64,000 nt of DNA, taken from NCBI RefSeq assembly GCF_020382885.2, contig NC_058507.1, positions 201,001 through 265,000 on the forward strand. The letters run 5' to 3'. Made by a program: the position numbers and the translations under genes. This stretch comes from Scatophagus argus. Taxonomy: Eukaryota > Chordata > Actinopteri > Scatophagidae. Position 1 is the first letter of the stretch. Each line of letters begins with the position of its first letter. The notes under the pieces were generated by a model. The model saw nothing but the letters and a program-made list of their open reading frames with translations. It searched no databases and had not been told where the DNA came from. Of this stretch, positions 27,001-45,592 are shown one piece after another.

Positions 27001-30000
27001 ATGATGGTGAGTTTATCTCTTCTCTCTGCTGCCCCTCTTATTTTTCTCTTATATGAGCACGTTTACGGGCCGCGGTGCTCCGGTTGTTGATGTGTTACGG
27101 TCAGTGAGTGGTCAGTGTGTCGGTGAGCTAACTCCTCTGTGCTCTCTGTCTCCGCAGCAGGAAGGGCTGGACGACGGACCCGACTTCCTCTCCGAGGAGG
27201 ACCGGGGAGTGAGTGCTCACTTTATTACCGGTCTGTCTGTCTACCTCTCCGCCTGTCTGTGTGACTAGGCTCGGCTCTTTGCTCTGTTCGGTTCGGTTCG
27301 GAAAAAAGCAGTTACTTAGCATATTTCTGGCTTTGTAGCCCGGTTAGCTGGGTGGGCTAGCGTTAGTTCATGCTAACGGGCTCGAGTGTGTGTGTGACAG
27401 CTGAACTGTTGTTGGCTGCAGAGAGTCGACACGGCGAGCTGCTGCAGGCCGTTAGCTTCGCAGCTAACTGGGCTAAACTGGCTAACAAAGCTAGCACCTA
27501 AATTAACGTGTTGTTAATGAGCTACTCTGCTGTGCTGCTTCACAGTCAGGTGGTCACATGACTCACGCTCACACTCTGCGCTCTGATGCTATTGGACAAT
27601 CCGCTTCAGTGAGACGTGTTTCCTGTGTGGATCCGGTCTGTGTTGCTGGTTTGTCTCCAGCACAGCTGTGTTCCAGACCAGCCGTCCGTGTTAAGAGTCG
27701 TGTGATGATAACCTTGATGGAATAAAAATGTCAAACATAGGTGAATTAAGTCCAACGGGACGTCTTCACGGGTTCCCTTTTGTCCCAACAGTCCAGAGTT
27801 TCTGGATCTTCCGTCACGGAGAGAAGTGACTGACGAGTCGGCTGATGTTCTTTATTGTCCTGTTGTGGTCCTGTCCTGCTTGTGTCTCCTGGCACCTACA
27901 GTCATTTATCTTCTGTTAAAAACACATCAGTGAGCCACACTGCTGCTGCTCCTTCAGCAGCAACACACACACACACACACACTGTAGTTCATTCTGACTC
28001 AAACTGTGGATCCCTCCACAGCTGAAAATAGTCCCAAACAAACGCACTGTTTTCTTCTGTTTGAATAACGTATGATAACAGTTAAAAAACGAGACTAAAT
28101 GTTGGTGTTGTGGGTGTTCAGTGGGAACCAATGAGGCTGGAGCTGAGAGCCACGAACAGGAGGTCGGACAGTCTCACAGGTTGAATTGTGTGTGTCCACT
28201 TAACAAAGCACACAGACCCTCCTGTGATAACTACTCACACAGACATGTTGGCTCACTGGCAGTCATGCTAGCACAACTTGGTCATGTGACACTTGATTTG
28301 GGGGTTTGGACTGCACTCATCAGTTTTACAGCTGAATGTGAACGGTGTGCATGACTTTGTGTGCATGACGCTGAATTACCGTATTCTAATGTCATGAAGT
28401 GTTACTGACGTCCTCCTTCTTCCACACTGATAGAACGTTCCTGCAGCAACAAGACGTCCTGCAGCTCCTCTGCTGCACGTGTTCAATTGTAGAATCATGA
28501 AACTGCAGAGAAACAGTTTGACTCAGGTGGACGTCACTCTGTGTGTCAGAGGTGCATGATGGGATATTTGGTCTGTTCTCCTGCAGCCGCGGGCGGTGAA
28601 CGTGGACCTACAGACGGACGCCACCCTTCAGGTCGATATCTCCGACGCTCTGAGTGAGAGAGACAAGGTCAAGTTCACTGTCCACACCAAGGTGAGAGTG
28701 CCTGTACTGTCTCTGTCTCTGTCTCTGTGGGGACATTTCTGCTTTGTGTCGTGCAAACAGCAAGAACAAACAGTTAACTGCTCATGTGTTAAGTCAGAAA
28801 AACTGTGAATGTCTCCTTTAAGGTTTGACTGCTTTATGTTACTGAGGGTCCCCATATGTGAAAGATGAAAGTGACATATTTTGTCATTGGAGGGAACTCA
28901 CTCCAACGAAATTCGTGCTCTGCATTTAACCCACCCAAGTGACGTGCACACACACACAACAAACCCGGGGAGCAGTGGGGGTTAGGTACCTTGCTCAAGG
29001 GTACCTCAGCCATGGACACCGGGACGGGGAATCGAACCAGCGACCCACCGGTTACGGGTCCGACACCCTAACCGCTGATCCACGACTGTATAGAGAGGTG
29101 TGTGTGCGTGCTGTTACTGAGCTGTCTGAATCAGAAAACTCACACTTTGATTCTGTACTGCTACTGCAGTCCAGAAGATCAGCTGTAATGACCACTCCCC
29201 ACTACCTATCAGCGTATTGCATTGTGATAAACTGCCAGAAAGGCTGGACGGACAAAATGGGCAAATTTGTCATAAAAAGCCAAAAATATCCACCGAGCCC
29301 ACGCTGTCTTCCGGTAGGCCTACCTGTCAACGACTGAGGACAACTGCAGTAGCAGTACAGATGATGTTAGGCAGAAAAAAGGTTGGGCTTTCCAAGCTAG
29401 CTGGAAAGGCGAATACCCGAATGGATAGCCTACGATGCTGCAAAATGCAAGGTGTTTTGTGAGGTTTGCACTGCAGCCGAGAACATGGGCGTCCCCCTCC
29501 CATCTACAGCACATGACCAAGAGCCTTTAGAGCGTTTGCACAGGAACGTTTTTCCAGCTGGGCCTAAACACTGGAGAGATTTCAAACTCACGAAAAGTCA
29601 GATCTGCGTAGAGCTGCAGTTAGCGCTGTTGGTGCTACTAATGTGAGTGTAAGTTTTTGCCGGTAAACGGTTGAATTGTGGATTTTGTCTTTCCTTTTTC
29701 TTCATCAGAGCTGTTCGGTTGCATTGACATTAAACTCCTTGTGTGTAGACTGTGTGTGTTTGTGAAAGACTGTGTGTGTGTGTGTGTATGTTCGTTCGTG
29801 CGCTCATGTCAAAATAGCACCCACCAGCAAAAATCAGCGTCCATGGTATTATGTACAGTATCTGTAACCACACGTGTCTGTTCAGAATGTGCAGTACTTT
29901 CATTGGACTCACCTGTGATGTACTTCCTGTCTGTACAGAGCACGCTCCCCAACTTTAAGCAGAACGAGTTCTCAGTGGTCCGACAGCATGAAGAGTTCAT

Positions 30001-30058
30001 CTGGCTGCACGACTCGTTCGTTGAGAACGAAGACTACGCTGGTTACATCGTAAGATGT

Positions 30059-30091
<33 letters not shown>

Positions 30092-33000
30092 AAGCTGCTC
30101 ATGTACTTAGGTGTTGTTGTTGTGTAGATCCCCCCTGCCCCCCCCAGGCCGGACTTTGATGCATCCAGAGAGAAGCTGCAGAAGCTCGGGGAGGGAGAAG
30201 GATCCATGACCAAGGAGGAGTTCACCAAGATGAAGCAGGAGCTGGAGGCGTGAGTCACAGACTAACTCAGTGAGCTGATAGTCGAGCTCAGAGGCGTCAC
30301 ACTGACCGCTCTGTGTGTGCGTGCGTGCGTGTGTGTGCGTGTGCGTGCATGTGCTCAGAGAGTACTTGGCCATCTTCAAGAAGACTGTCGCCATGCACGA
30401 GGTCTTCCTGTGTCGTGTGGCTGCTCATCCCGTCCTTAGGAAAGACCTCAACTTCCACGTCTTCCTGGAGTACAACCAGGATGTGAGTCACTGCTGATGC
30501 TGAACGCACACACTCTCACACACACACATTTCCACTCCAGCGCCCGGTGGTTTTATGTCTTTACTCAAAGAGCAAAGTGAGGTCACTCAACCGGAGCGTA
30601 AACATATGAGACCTCATCGGGAAGGTGTTGTGTACCTGCTGTGTGTTGTTGTGCGTGACCTCTGACCTCTCCCGTGTGACAGCTGAGTGTACGAGGGAAG
30701 AACAAGAAGGAGAAGCTGGAGGATTTCTTCAAGAACGTGGTGAAGTCTGCCGATGGCGTCCTGGTGGCCGGAGTCAAGGTGACAAACACGACGAGCAGAG
30801 TTCACAGCTTCTTCCTTCTCCGTCACATGTCATTCATGTTTCCTGTTTGTCCGTGTGTCAGGACGTGGACGACTTCTTTGAACACGAGAAGACATTTCTG
30901 TTAGAATATCACAACAGAGTCAAAGACGCTTCGGCCAAATCCGACAGGATGATCCGCTCGCACAAAAGTAAGAGTCCACTTCAAAAACAAAAGAGCTGGT
31001 GACATTAAAGAGAGTCTGCAGATGCATCATGGGAAATATAGGGCTAAAAGTCAAGCTGTGTGTGTGTGTGTTCAGATGCTGCAGACGACATCAACAGAAT
31101 CGCCTCGTCTCTCTACACATTAGGAACGCAGGACTCCACAGACCTCTGCAAGTACGACCAAACAAACTGTTTGTCTTTGTTTATTTTTTTCTGTCAGGAT
31201 GATGTCATCATGCTGACATCACTTCCTTCTGTTGATGTGTTTTCTGCTTGTCTGCTTTCAGGTTCTTCCTGAAAGTGTCAGAGCTGTTTGAGAAAACAAG
31301 GGTACGTCCGTTGGCACGTGACTTGCTGTGGCTGTCCACATACTTTTGGCCACAGAGTGCTGATTGTTGTGTTTGTGTGTTGTTGTTTTACAGAAGATTG
31401 AAGCTCGTGTTGCAGCGGATGAAGACCTGAAGCTGGCTGACCTGCTCAAATATTACCTGAGAGAGTCACAGGCTGCCAAGGTGTCACCTTCACAGTCAAA
31501 CACCAACATGTCAGCGCGACTCACTTCCTGTCTGTGGCTCTCAGCTCCGAGCTCGTTGACTCCCACTGGTCGCCTCACTCCTGTACAGCTTCCTGTGTAA
31601 ACGTGCCGCTCACTGTAGTTTCTATCAAACAAACAGGAGGAAATGGAGCATTTATGGGGGGCTGTTTTCTGCAGCGGATGAATCCACATTAGTAGCAGCA
31701 GGATGGGTGTGTGTATTCACTGTGTATTCCCCCTAATCAAACGTCATGTGACCTCTACAGGACCTGCTGTACCGGAGGAGTCGGGCTCTGGTGGACTACG
31801 AGAATGCTAACAAGGCTCTGGATAAAGCTCGGGCCAAAAACAGAGATGTCCTGCAGGCCGAGACCAGCCAACAGCTCTGCTGTCACAAGTTTGAGAAGAT
31901 CTCCGAGTCGGCCAAGCAAGGTGAGTCCAGTCCGCTGTGTGCACCTTCGGTTCAGAACTGCTTGTCAGAGAGCTGATGTTGTCACAGCAAAGTGTTTTAC
32001 CAGACTGACAGAGCGTCTCGCTGTGTTGTGACGCAGAACTCATAGACTTCAAGACGAGACGAGTGGCCGCTTTCAGGAAGAACCTGGTGGAGCTGGCGGA
32101 GCTGGAGCTCAAACATGCCAAGGTGAGAGACCAGCAGCTCGTCCTGTACAGTCACATGATAACATGAGTGTCCAGACAGACCCCAGGGTGTTGAGGCTTT
32201 AGCCTAGCTTAGCACAAAGACTGGAGGCAGAGGGAAAGTGTTAGCCTGGCCCCATCAACAGACAAAATCCGCCTTCCAACAGCTACCAATGACACCATGT
32301 TCAAATATGAGACTCTGTGGTTCAGCAGCCTCTCAGAAGTCCTGAGCTCAAAGTGTCCTGACTCTGTCCTGACGGTCCTGACTCTGTCTTAACTGTCCTG
32401 ACGTTTCTGACTCCGTCCTAACTCTGTCCTAACGGTCCTGACTCTGTCCTGTCTGTCCTAACTGTCCTGACGTTTCTGACTCCGTCCTAACTCTGTCCTA
32501 ACGGTCCTGACTCTGTCCTGTCTGTCCTAACTGTCCTGACGTTTCTGACTCGGTCCTGACAGTCCTGATTCTGTCCTAACTGTCCTGACGTTTCTGACTC
32601 CGTCCTAACTCTGTCCTAACGGTCCTGACTCTGTCCTGTCTGTCCTAACTGTCCTGACGTTTCTGACTCGGTCCTGACAGTCCTGATTCTGTCCTAACTG
32701 TCCTGACGTTTCTGACTCGGTCCTGACAGTTCTGATTCTGTCCTAACTGTCCTGACTCTGTCCTGCCTGTCCTAACTCTGTCCTAACTGTCCTGACGTTT
32801 CTGACTCGGTCCAAACAGTCCTGACTCTGTCCTGACCGTCCTGATTCTGTCCTAACTGTCCTGACTCTGTCCCAACTGTCCTGACGTTTCTGACTCCGTC
32901 CTAACCGTCCTGACTCTGTCCTGCCTGTCCTAACTGTCCTGACGTTTCTGACTCGGTCCTGACAGTCCTGATTCTGTCCTAACTCTGTCCTGCCTGTCCT

Positions 33001-33840
33001 AACTCTGTCCTGTCTGTCCTAACTGTCCTGACGTTTCTGACTCGGTCCTGACAGTCCTGATTCTGTCCTAACTGTCCTGACGTTTCTGACTCCGTCCTAA
33101 CTCTGTCCTAACGGTCCTGACTCTGTCCTGTCTGTCCTAACTGTCCTGACGTTTCTGACTCGGTCCTGACAGTCCTGATTCTGTCCTAACTGTCCTGACG
33201 TTTCTGACTCCGTCCTAACTCTGTCCTAACGGTCCTGACTCTGTCCTGTCTGTCCTAACTGTCCTGACGTTTCTGACTCGGTCCTGACAGTTCTGATTCT
33301 GTCCTAACTGTCCTGACTCTGTCCTGCCTGTCCTAACTCTGTCCTAACTGTCCTGACGTTTCTGACTCGGTCCAAACAGTCCTGACTCTGTCCTGACCGT
33401 CCTGATTCTGTCCTAACTGTCCTGACTCTGTCCCAACTGTCCTGACGTTTCTGACTCCGTCCTAACGGTCCTGACTCTGTCCTGCCTGTCCTAACTGTCC
33501 TGACGTTTCTGACTCGGTCCTGACAGTCCTGATTCTGTCCTAACTCTGTCCTGCCTGTCCTAACTCTGTCCTGACGGTCCTGACTCGGTCCTGACTTCGT
33601 CCTGACTCTGTCCTAGCGGTCCTAACGGTCCTGACTCTGCCATGTGAGTTTGGTTCTTTGTTTCATACAGTTCAGAGAACAGCTTACAGGAAGGGAGAAA
33701 GTGTGCAGCATGTTGATGCATAGAAATACACAAAAATTGGTCACATTCTTCACCTGAGTGCCTGACCCTGCCCCTCTCACCTGCAGGGGAACCTCCAGCT
33801 GCTGCAGAGCTGTCTGGGTGTCCTGAAAGGTAACACTTAA
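27001..33840 (+). CDS. snx6: Sorting nexin 6, 14 exons
   Basis: SNX6 is a PX-BAR sorting nexin that pairs with SNX1/SNX2 for retromer-linked endosome-to-Golgi transport. Exons: 27001-27006, 27161-27208 (or from 27158), 28587-28691, 29939-30049, 30128-30249, 30359-30482, 30683-30778, 30862-30967, 31076-31151, 31262-31301, 31394-31480, 31761-31920, 32037-32122, 33787-33840. The reading frame is continuous and gives 406 aa, equal to human SNX6. The start is MM then [16 protein letters not shown], with ATGATG directly before the first donor. The PX domain covers about 25-172 ([31 protein letters not shown]...). The BAR domain fills about 180-406 and ends [21 protein letters not shown]. The exon 2 acceptor is a CAGCAG tandem that could add a Gln. 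Intron 13 carries a long minisatellite. Confidence 0.97.
28852..29097 (-). mobile_element. tRNA-derived SINE, family B, in snx6 intron 3
   Basis: Reverse orientation relative to the copy at 41225-41490. On the minus strand it shows GCGGTTAGGGTGTCGGACCC (A-box region), the B box GGTTCGATTCC, the CCCTTGAGCAAGGTACCTAACC core and the 3' motif TTGGAGTGAGTTCCCTCCAATG. Part of the centre present in the other copy is shorter here. Confidence 0.85.
29340..29640 (+). mobile_element. Decayed hAT-type (TTF zinc finger) transposase relic in snx6 intron 3
   Basis: Across frames the translation reads [37 protein letters not shown]...[14 protein letters not shown]. This is the pattern of the TTF-type zinc finger in hAT-family transposases (sequence W..Y....C.VFC..C, later F..G..HW). 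It contains at least one stop and has no intact catalytic region. Element ends were not located. Confidence 0.5.
32195..32285 (+). repeat. Dispersed fish repeat (TTAGCACAAAGACTGGA type), copy 1
   Basis: The motif AGCCTAGCTTAGCACAAAGA then CTGGAGGCAGAGGGAAAG and GTTAGCCTGGC recurs, diverged, at 57612-57690. The family is unclassified here. Confidence 0.55.
32340..33640 (+). repeat. 1.3 kb minisatellite with higher-order structure in snx6 intron 13
   Basis: The basic unit is about 9-11 bp: TCCTGACTCTG, TCCTAACTG, TCCTGACGTTTCTGACTC and similar variants. The variants are arranged in longer repeating blocks of about 70 bp. A larger block recurs with a shift of 561 bp: the rare variant CCAAACAG is at 32811-32818 and 33372-33379, and the sequence around both copies is nearly identical for about 300 bp. 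The array lies between exon 13 and exon 14. Confidence 0.95.
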
Positions 33841-35371
33841 CTCTGTGTCCCTGCCTGCTTCTGACTGGACACGCACCCTTCGTCACAGCCCCGCCCATCT
33901 CGAACTGGACACGCCCACCCTGGGGCAGTGCCTGGATGGACAGACGGACCACAGTGACAACTGTGGAGCAGAGAGCGTTAAAAGAGACAGGAAATCTTTC
34001 GTCTTCATCACTAACCAGACACTGTCCTCTTCATTCTCCTCCTGATCCTCCCTGTGTGTCCAGCAGCAGCTCCCCTACTGGTTCTACTGGTTCTACTGGT
34101 TCCACTGGTCCAGCAGAAGCAGTGTGTTTCCTGAGTGACGTTCATATGAGACAGAATAGCAGTTTGACACCAGGTGTCTCTGCAGTGTGTGACTGACAGA
34201 AACACCAGAAGAAGGTCGGTTCCTCAACTAGTTTTTGCTAACAGCTCACATCTGAATGAATGAAGTCTGGGCGTCTGATCCAGAAACATGTGAACGTCAC
34301 TCAGAGGAGGTGCTGCATAAACTGGTCCCAGTTGGCCACCCTAACTGGTCATCTCCAGCCTGCAACTTCTAACCAACAGTCTATTAACAGTTATTTCTTC
34401 TTTTATTGTGTCTTAAAAGTCTGAAACAAAGTGAGAATAATTTAAATTCTACTGGATTCTCCAAACCAAACAACCTGGACTCATTAGCTCATAATCAGGA
34501 ATTTCTTTTCTCCTAATCAGAAGATCTGCAGGACAGTTAAAAGATGCAAACGCTGAGCTGCAGTTCAAATCAACTTGTTTAAATTAGCATTGTGCTCCTC
34601 ACTGATCCTGCAGCAACTGGTTTTCATTACTACAAAATCCTTCAGTTGGAAAAAGTGGTTTGATTCGACACGATTTTCTTTCCCTCGTTTTAGGAAAACG
34701 AGGCTTTAAAAGCACTCAGAACAGAAACTGTTTGACAACATGGAGAGTGGATCAGTCTGGTCCAGCTGCTGGTGTCCATCTGTCCGTCTTCTCCATTTTG
34801 GTTTTATTTTTCTGCTTCACCCTGTCCTCATAGTCTTCCTCTGTTCTCTGTTGTCTTATTTTGGCGATATGTGTGTGCGGGGGTTGTTTTAATGTCTCAG
34901 TGAACTTCCTGTTCTGCTGCTGTGTGCCGGCATTTTGAGTCCAGCTCTCGGTTCCTGTTCTTATGAAAGTGTAATGTCACTAAATGATTAAAGCCTTGTA
35001 TATGTTTGTATTAGTTAACTAATGAACGCTAATCATCATCATCATCATCATCACTAATTGTAGCTTGTTTCTTTCAGTCCAGTGTTTTTCTGTCATTCCA
35101 GCTGACGGTGGAGCTTCAGTCTGTTTGCCTTAATGTCGATCAGTTGCTCCATTCGATAAAGTTCACAATGACAGAATGAAAACTGTTTTTGTTCCTTTCT
35201 TTTTTAAAGTGCACTGTATACGAATGTTTTTTCACTCTTATGTGACCAAAGCTTCCCTTACTGATTCAAGATGGAGAAATAAAATGAGAAGAACAATAAA
35301 AAAGATGACTCACACCATTTTAAACTTCAGCAGGTCTGTAATCCACCCTGGTCATACTGAGACTGAATAAA
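33841..35371 (+). other. snx6: snx6 3' UTR and flank
   Basis: No coding exon follows the stop at 33838-33840. An ATTAAA at 34987-34992 and an AATAAA at 35366-35371 are candidate polyadenylation signals. A short (ATC)n run lies near 35035-35053. Confidence 0.5.
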
Positions 35372-36380
35372 ACTTTACGGACACTTTTCTTACAATCATC
35401 TGTGTCGCTGTTTCCTGGTAGATGTCGAGAGAGAAGCAACTGTGTGATTGGACAGGAGAGCTCAGAAAGAAGTGCTGCTATTGGCTTGAGATCCACAACA
35501 ATCTGGAGGCGCATGAAGGCAACATGAAATTAATTTGTAACTCGTGCCATCAGAGCAGGTCATTTACATTCAGCTGAACTATTTCGGATCAGACTGCCGT
35601 TTATCAATACCAAACAGTTGAGCTGATGGAGCAGCAAGTGTTCAGGGTTTTTCAGTGTGAGAGAGCAGAGTCCTGTTATTCATCATTCGTTTATACCGTT
35701 CAATTTTCTTTGACCTTTGAGATGTCAGTTTCAGAATAGCAAAATGTCCATCAATATGGCTTCAAAAAGAACAACAGAGCAACAACTAAGGGCAAGAATT
35801 AGGCTGACCTTTTTTCTGTTTAAAGAAAATAGAAAGTATCGTAGTTGTGTGAAAGCTACGAATAAGTTGGGGGAGGAAAATTTCAATGCGTATTTTTCTG
35901 GTGACATCACTGCAGCGTCACTCCGCAGCAGCAGGCGGCAGCCGCGAGCCTGCACGGCCCTCAAACGACTTCTCCGCTGTGAAGGCGTGTTACAGCTGTA
36001 TCAAGTTCACTGGTGAAAACAGGAAACGTACAGGAAATAAGTCATAGTCAACAAAATAATGTCACCAAACGGTCCATGTTGTAGACTCTTGGTCACATCA
36101 TACTCGTTCTTCCTGGAGCTGCAGGTGCACTTGTCAACATGTCAACATTTAATAATAGCAATAATATTATAATGCCAACAATAATAATTTGTCGCGACAT
36201 AAGTCAATTGTTGATTTCAAGGTCACCAATTTGCCATCCTTTAATTTGTCTTCACAGAGGTTTTTATTGTGAAGGTAGAAACCGGACGCCGATGTCTGAC
36301 GTGCCTTTAGTTTGACAGCGTGATGAAGCGCTGGAGTAGCAGACTGAAGGCTGTTCACGGGATACACACTTTGAGTTAAA
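35372..36380. other. Spacer and promoter region upstream of psma3
   Basis: I see no exon or recognisable element. This is the junction between a snx6-side and a psma3-side gene block that are separate in human. The psma3 transcription start is probably within about 150 bp of its ATG at 36381, but no clear core-promoter motif was identified. Confidence 0.45.
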
Positions 36381-43021
<6,641 letters not shown>

Positions 43022-43131
43022 ACTCTGCTGATGGCTCGCTCACACACATCACATCCTTTTTTATGTTTTATAGTTGATGAACATTCTGTGGTTGTTTTTC
43101 TTTTGATTTGAATTTCAGGTTTAAAAATAAA
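43022..43131 (+). other. psma3: psma3 3' UTR with polyadenylation signal
   Basis: A short 3' UTR of about 110 bp ends near an AATAAA at 43126-43131. Confidence 0.7.
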
Positions 43132-44175
43132 AATGTTGAAGAAAAAGTTGTCTGTAGGGCTGTGCATTTTTCTGTGTGGCCGAATCGCGGTCAGCTGATT
43201 ACTGAATCAGGAGTTTAGACACACTTGCGCTGAGGAAGAGTTTGGTCAGTGTGTGAAGAAGCTGCACATGATGATTTGCTGTATTTTTAAGCTGAACGTT
43301 TGTTCCTGTGTAGTTTTTTACTGAATGTTACAGATCACACCCTGAACTCGATGTAGACGCTCTCTGTATGAATGGAGCCTGACGGCCAGCATCACTCGGC
43401 TCCCTTGGCGTCTGTTTAGAAATAACTTCCACATTCCCAAAGAGGAAAACGACATATATGGTTCTGTCGTCACCCTCTTCCTGTTACGTCAAAGCGCTGA
43501 TGGGCCCGCCCATCCCGATTCTTTACAAATGGCGCCACAAACTACAACTATCTTTCAAGAAACCTGACGTTTGTTTTAATTGATTATTTTATGACTTAAT
43601 GAATCACCTGGGCTCTGCCATCATGCCTCAGCTTAGCTCGTTTATTAGATGTTTGTGCTATAAAAACTTCGAGCGGTTTGGTGTGAAGCCTCCTTCACCA
43701 GTACCGCGGATAATGTGACGTTGTCTCATATGAACCGCACTGCCAATCTTCATTTACAAAAGTGTTAACTAAATGTTTATAGTCGTCTCCATCGAGTTTT
43801 TGGAGTGAGAGAACAAAATTCTCACGTTTAACAACGCCAGAATAGTAGCTCTTAATTCCTACATATGAGTTATTACAAAAAGTTGTGCGTATACAAATAT
43901 AAAACAAACTTTTGGACACTGACTTCTCTTTCCGGTTATTTCGATTGAATAACATTTGCATCGACTGCGTTAATCGTGTAAGTTAAGTGGTGCTTGTTTG
44001 CAAATATATTAGAAAGTCCAATGTTTTCCTTTTCTACTTCACTTATACAACTTTGTCAACGAACGAGGGAACGTAATCTCACAGTATTTTTACATGGAGT
44101 TTGGTGTGCAGATCTCCAGCACGTATCGAGGCAGGGCTCTTTACAGTGTCGGTATACACAAGGAAGCCCGTTCAG

Positions 44176-44420
44176 CCAATAGCAACGCGCTGCTGCTGGG
44201 AACAAAACGCGCGAGGCCAATTGCAGGCTCAAATGGTGAGTTTTTCTTTTGAACCCTCCTCTAATTGGACAATTATCAAACAGATGCCGTCATTTCCCTT
44301 GTGGCGCCTCGTTCGTATCGACCAATAATGGCGCCAGACGAGTTCTGTCCTATTAAAATAAAGGAATCCTTAGACCAATAGTATTACTGCGCTGCGACTA
44401 CCGCTGTCACTGTAGCCAAT
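44176..44420 (+). promoter_or_regulatory. arid4a: Array of six CCAAT boxes upstream of arid4a
   Basis: CCAAT lies at 44176-44180, 44217-44221, 44322-44326, 44375-44379 and 44416-44420. Its reverse, ATTGG, lies at 44264-44268. Successive spacings are about 41, 47, 58, 53 and 41 bp. Repeated CCAAT boxes spaced by a few helical turns are typical of NF-Y-dependent, TATA-less promoters. A donor-like GTAAGT at 44516 suggests a non-coding first exon just downstream. Confidence 0.65.
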
Positions 44421-45592
44421 CGCGTGTCTGGAAACAGAGCTCGGAGCTCAACAGCTTGTTGTCCATGTATCGCTTTGCAACCCGAGCGAGAGGGGAAGCG
44501 GCCGCGTCCCTGTATGTAAGTATAAAAATCTTCACATTGTGTGGTGAACCAAACTAAAACTTAAAACGGTTAAAACCACCGATACGCCGTGGACAGAAAG
44601 CCGCGTGGATGTCACAGGAAAGGCAGGGAGCTTTCCAGTTAGTCGCTGTTGAAACGAGCTGGCTGAGAATTGAATGGCAGCGGCAGTCGGCTTGTTTTTG
44701 CAGTGAAGAAATGTGAAGCTTCTGCGCCTTTGTGGAAGAGCCACATATTAAATAAATAAATCCACAACAGTTTTTGTTCCATCGAATGTCACACATTCTC
44801 GTTTTGTTTGAAAGAAACTTCGTTTACCTCCTGAACGGAAGCTAATGTTGACGCTGGTCGAGCCTGCTCTGCTGTTATCAGACGGTTTAAATCGCCATAT
44901 GATCCACGAACTAGCTAGTTGAGTCGCTGGTTAGCCAACTAGCTAAAATTAGCTCAGGGCTGGAGAGTGAAGCCCCGCTCGTTTCTCCACTCTTCCTGCT
45001 GCAAACAGCCGTTGTTTGGATTTTGCTAGTGCCGGGACTCGGTTATGTTTAATGGCGGCCCTCCCCAGGACTCGGTTCACTACCAGGTGGTTGTGGGAAG
45101 CGTTAAAGTTAGCCGAGCTAGCAGAGCTGACATGGCGAGCTGTGATGGCGACGTGACTCAGTGGAGGTGGGAGCGGAGCGGGAAGGAACGTTCCTCTACG
45201 GCTGCGCTGGTTATCCTGAGCCCGTAGCCGCTCAGTGTGCCCTCATCGACCCACCGATATTTAACCAACAGTCCGCTGGAACCACCGGCTCTGTGTCAGT
45301 CGAAGTAAATGTTGCTAGTTAAGTTAACGTGAGTTGTTTGTGCCACATATCTGATCTGGTCCGGGCAGGGAGGAGGGAGGGGGCTGCACCGAGCCAGAAA
45401 AGAATGCCTGAGCTAACACAAGTGAGTGGCTAGTTGGCTAGCTTAGCATTATTTTACAACCTCAGGTCAATTTGACACTCTGTCCCCGTCTGTCTGTGTT
45501 GTATCGCCAACTGTAATCACTAATCCCGTCCTGTTTTTGTCTTTCAGTGATCTGAAATCTTTCGAGCTGGACTCCCTCAAATAACCGGAAAG
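44421..45592 (+). other. arid4a: Probable arid4a 5' non-coding exon(s) and intron
   Basis: The stretch is CpG-rich, with a candidate first-exon donor at 44516 and another at 45422. An acceptor CTTTCAG at 45541-45547 starts the exon that carries the ATG at 45593. Which 5' exon is used cannot be told from sequence alone. A 60-codon open frame at 45045-45227 has no family resemblance. Confidence 0.4.

Noticed and set aside
32340-33640. CRISPR-like array
   Set aside because: The units are contiguous and degenerate without unique spacers, and lie in a vertebrate intron.
35717-36016. 99-codon frame upstream of psma3 as a gene
   Set aside because: No family resemblance is visible and no splice partner was found; it is a chance open frame in the spacer.
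45045-45227. 60-codon frame MFNGGPP... upstream of arid4a
   Set aside because: It lies in the CpG-rich 5' region, has no recognisable domain, and is more likely 5' UTR, intron or at most a short upstream frame.
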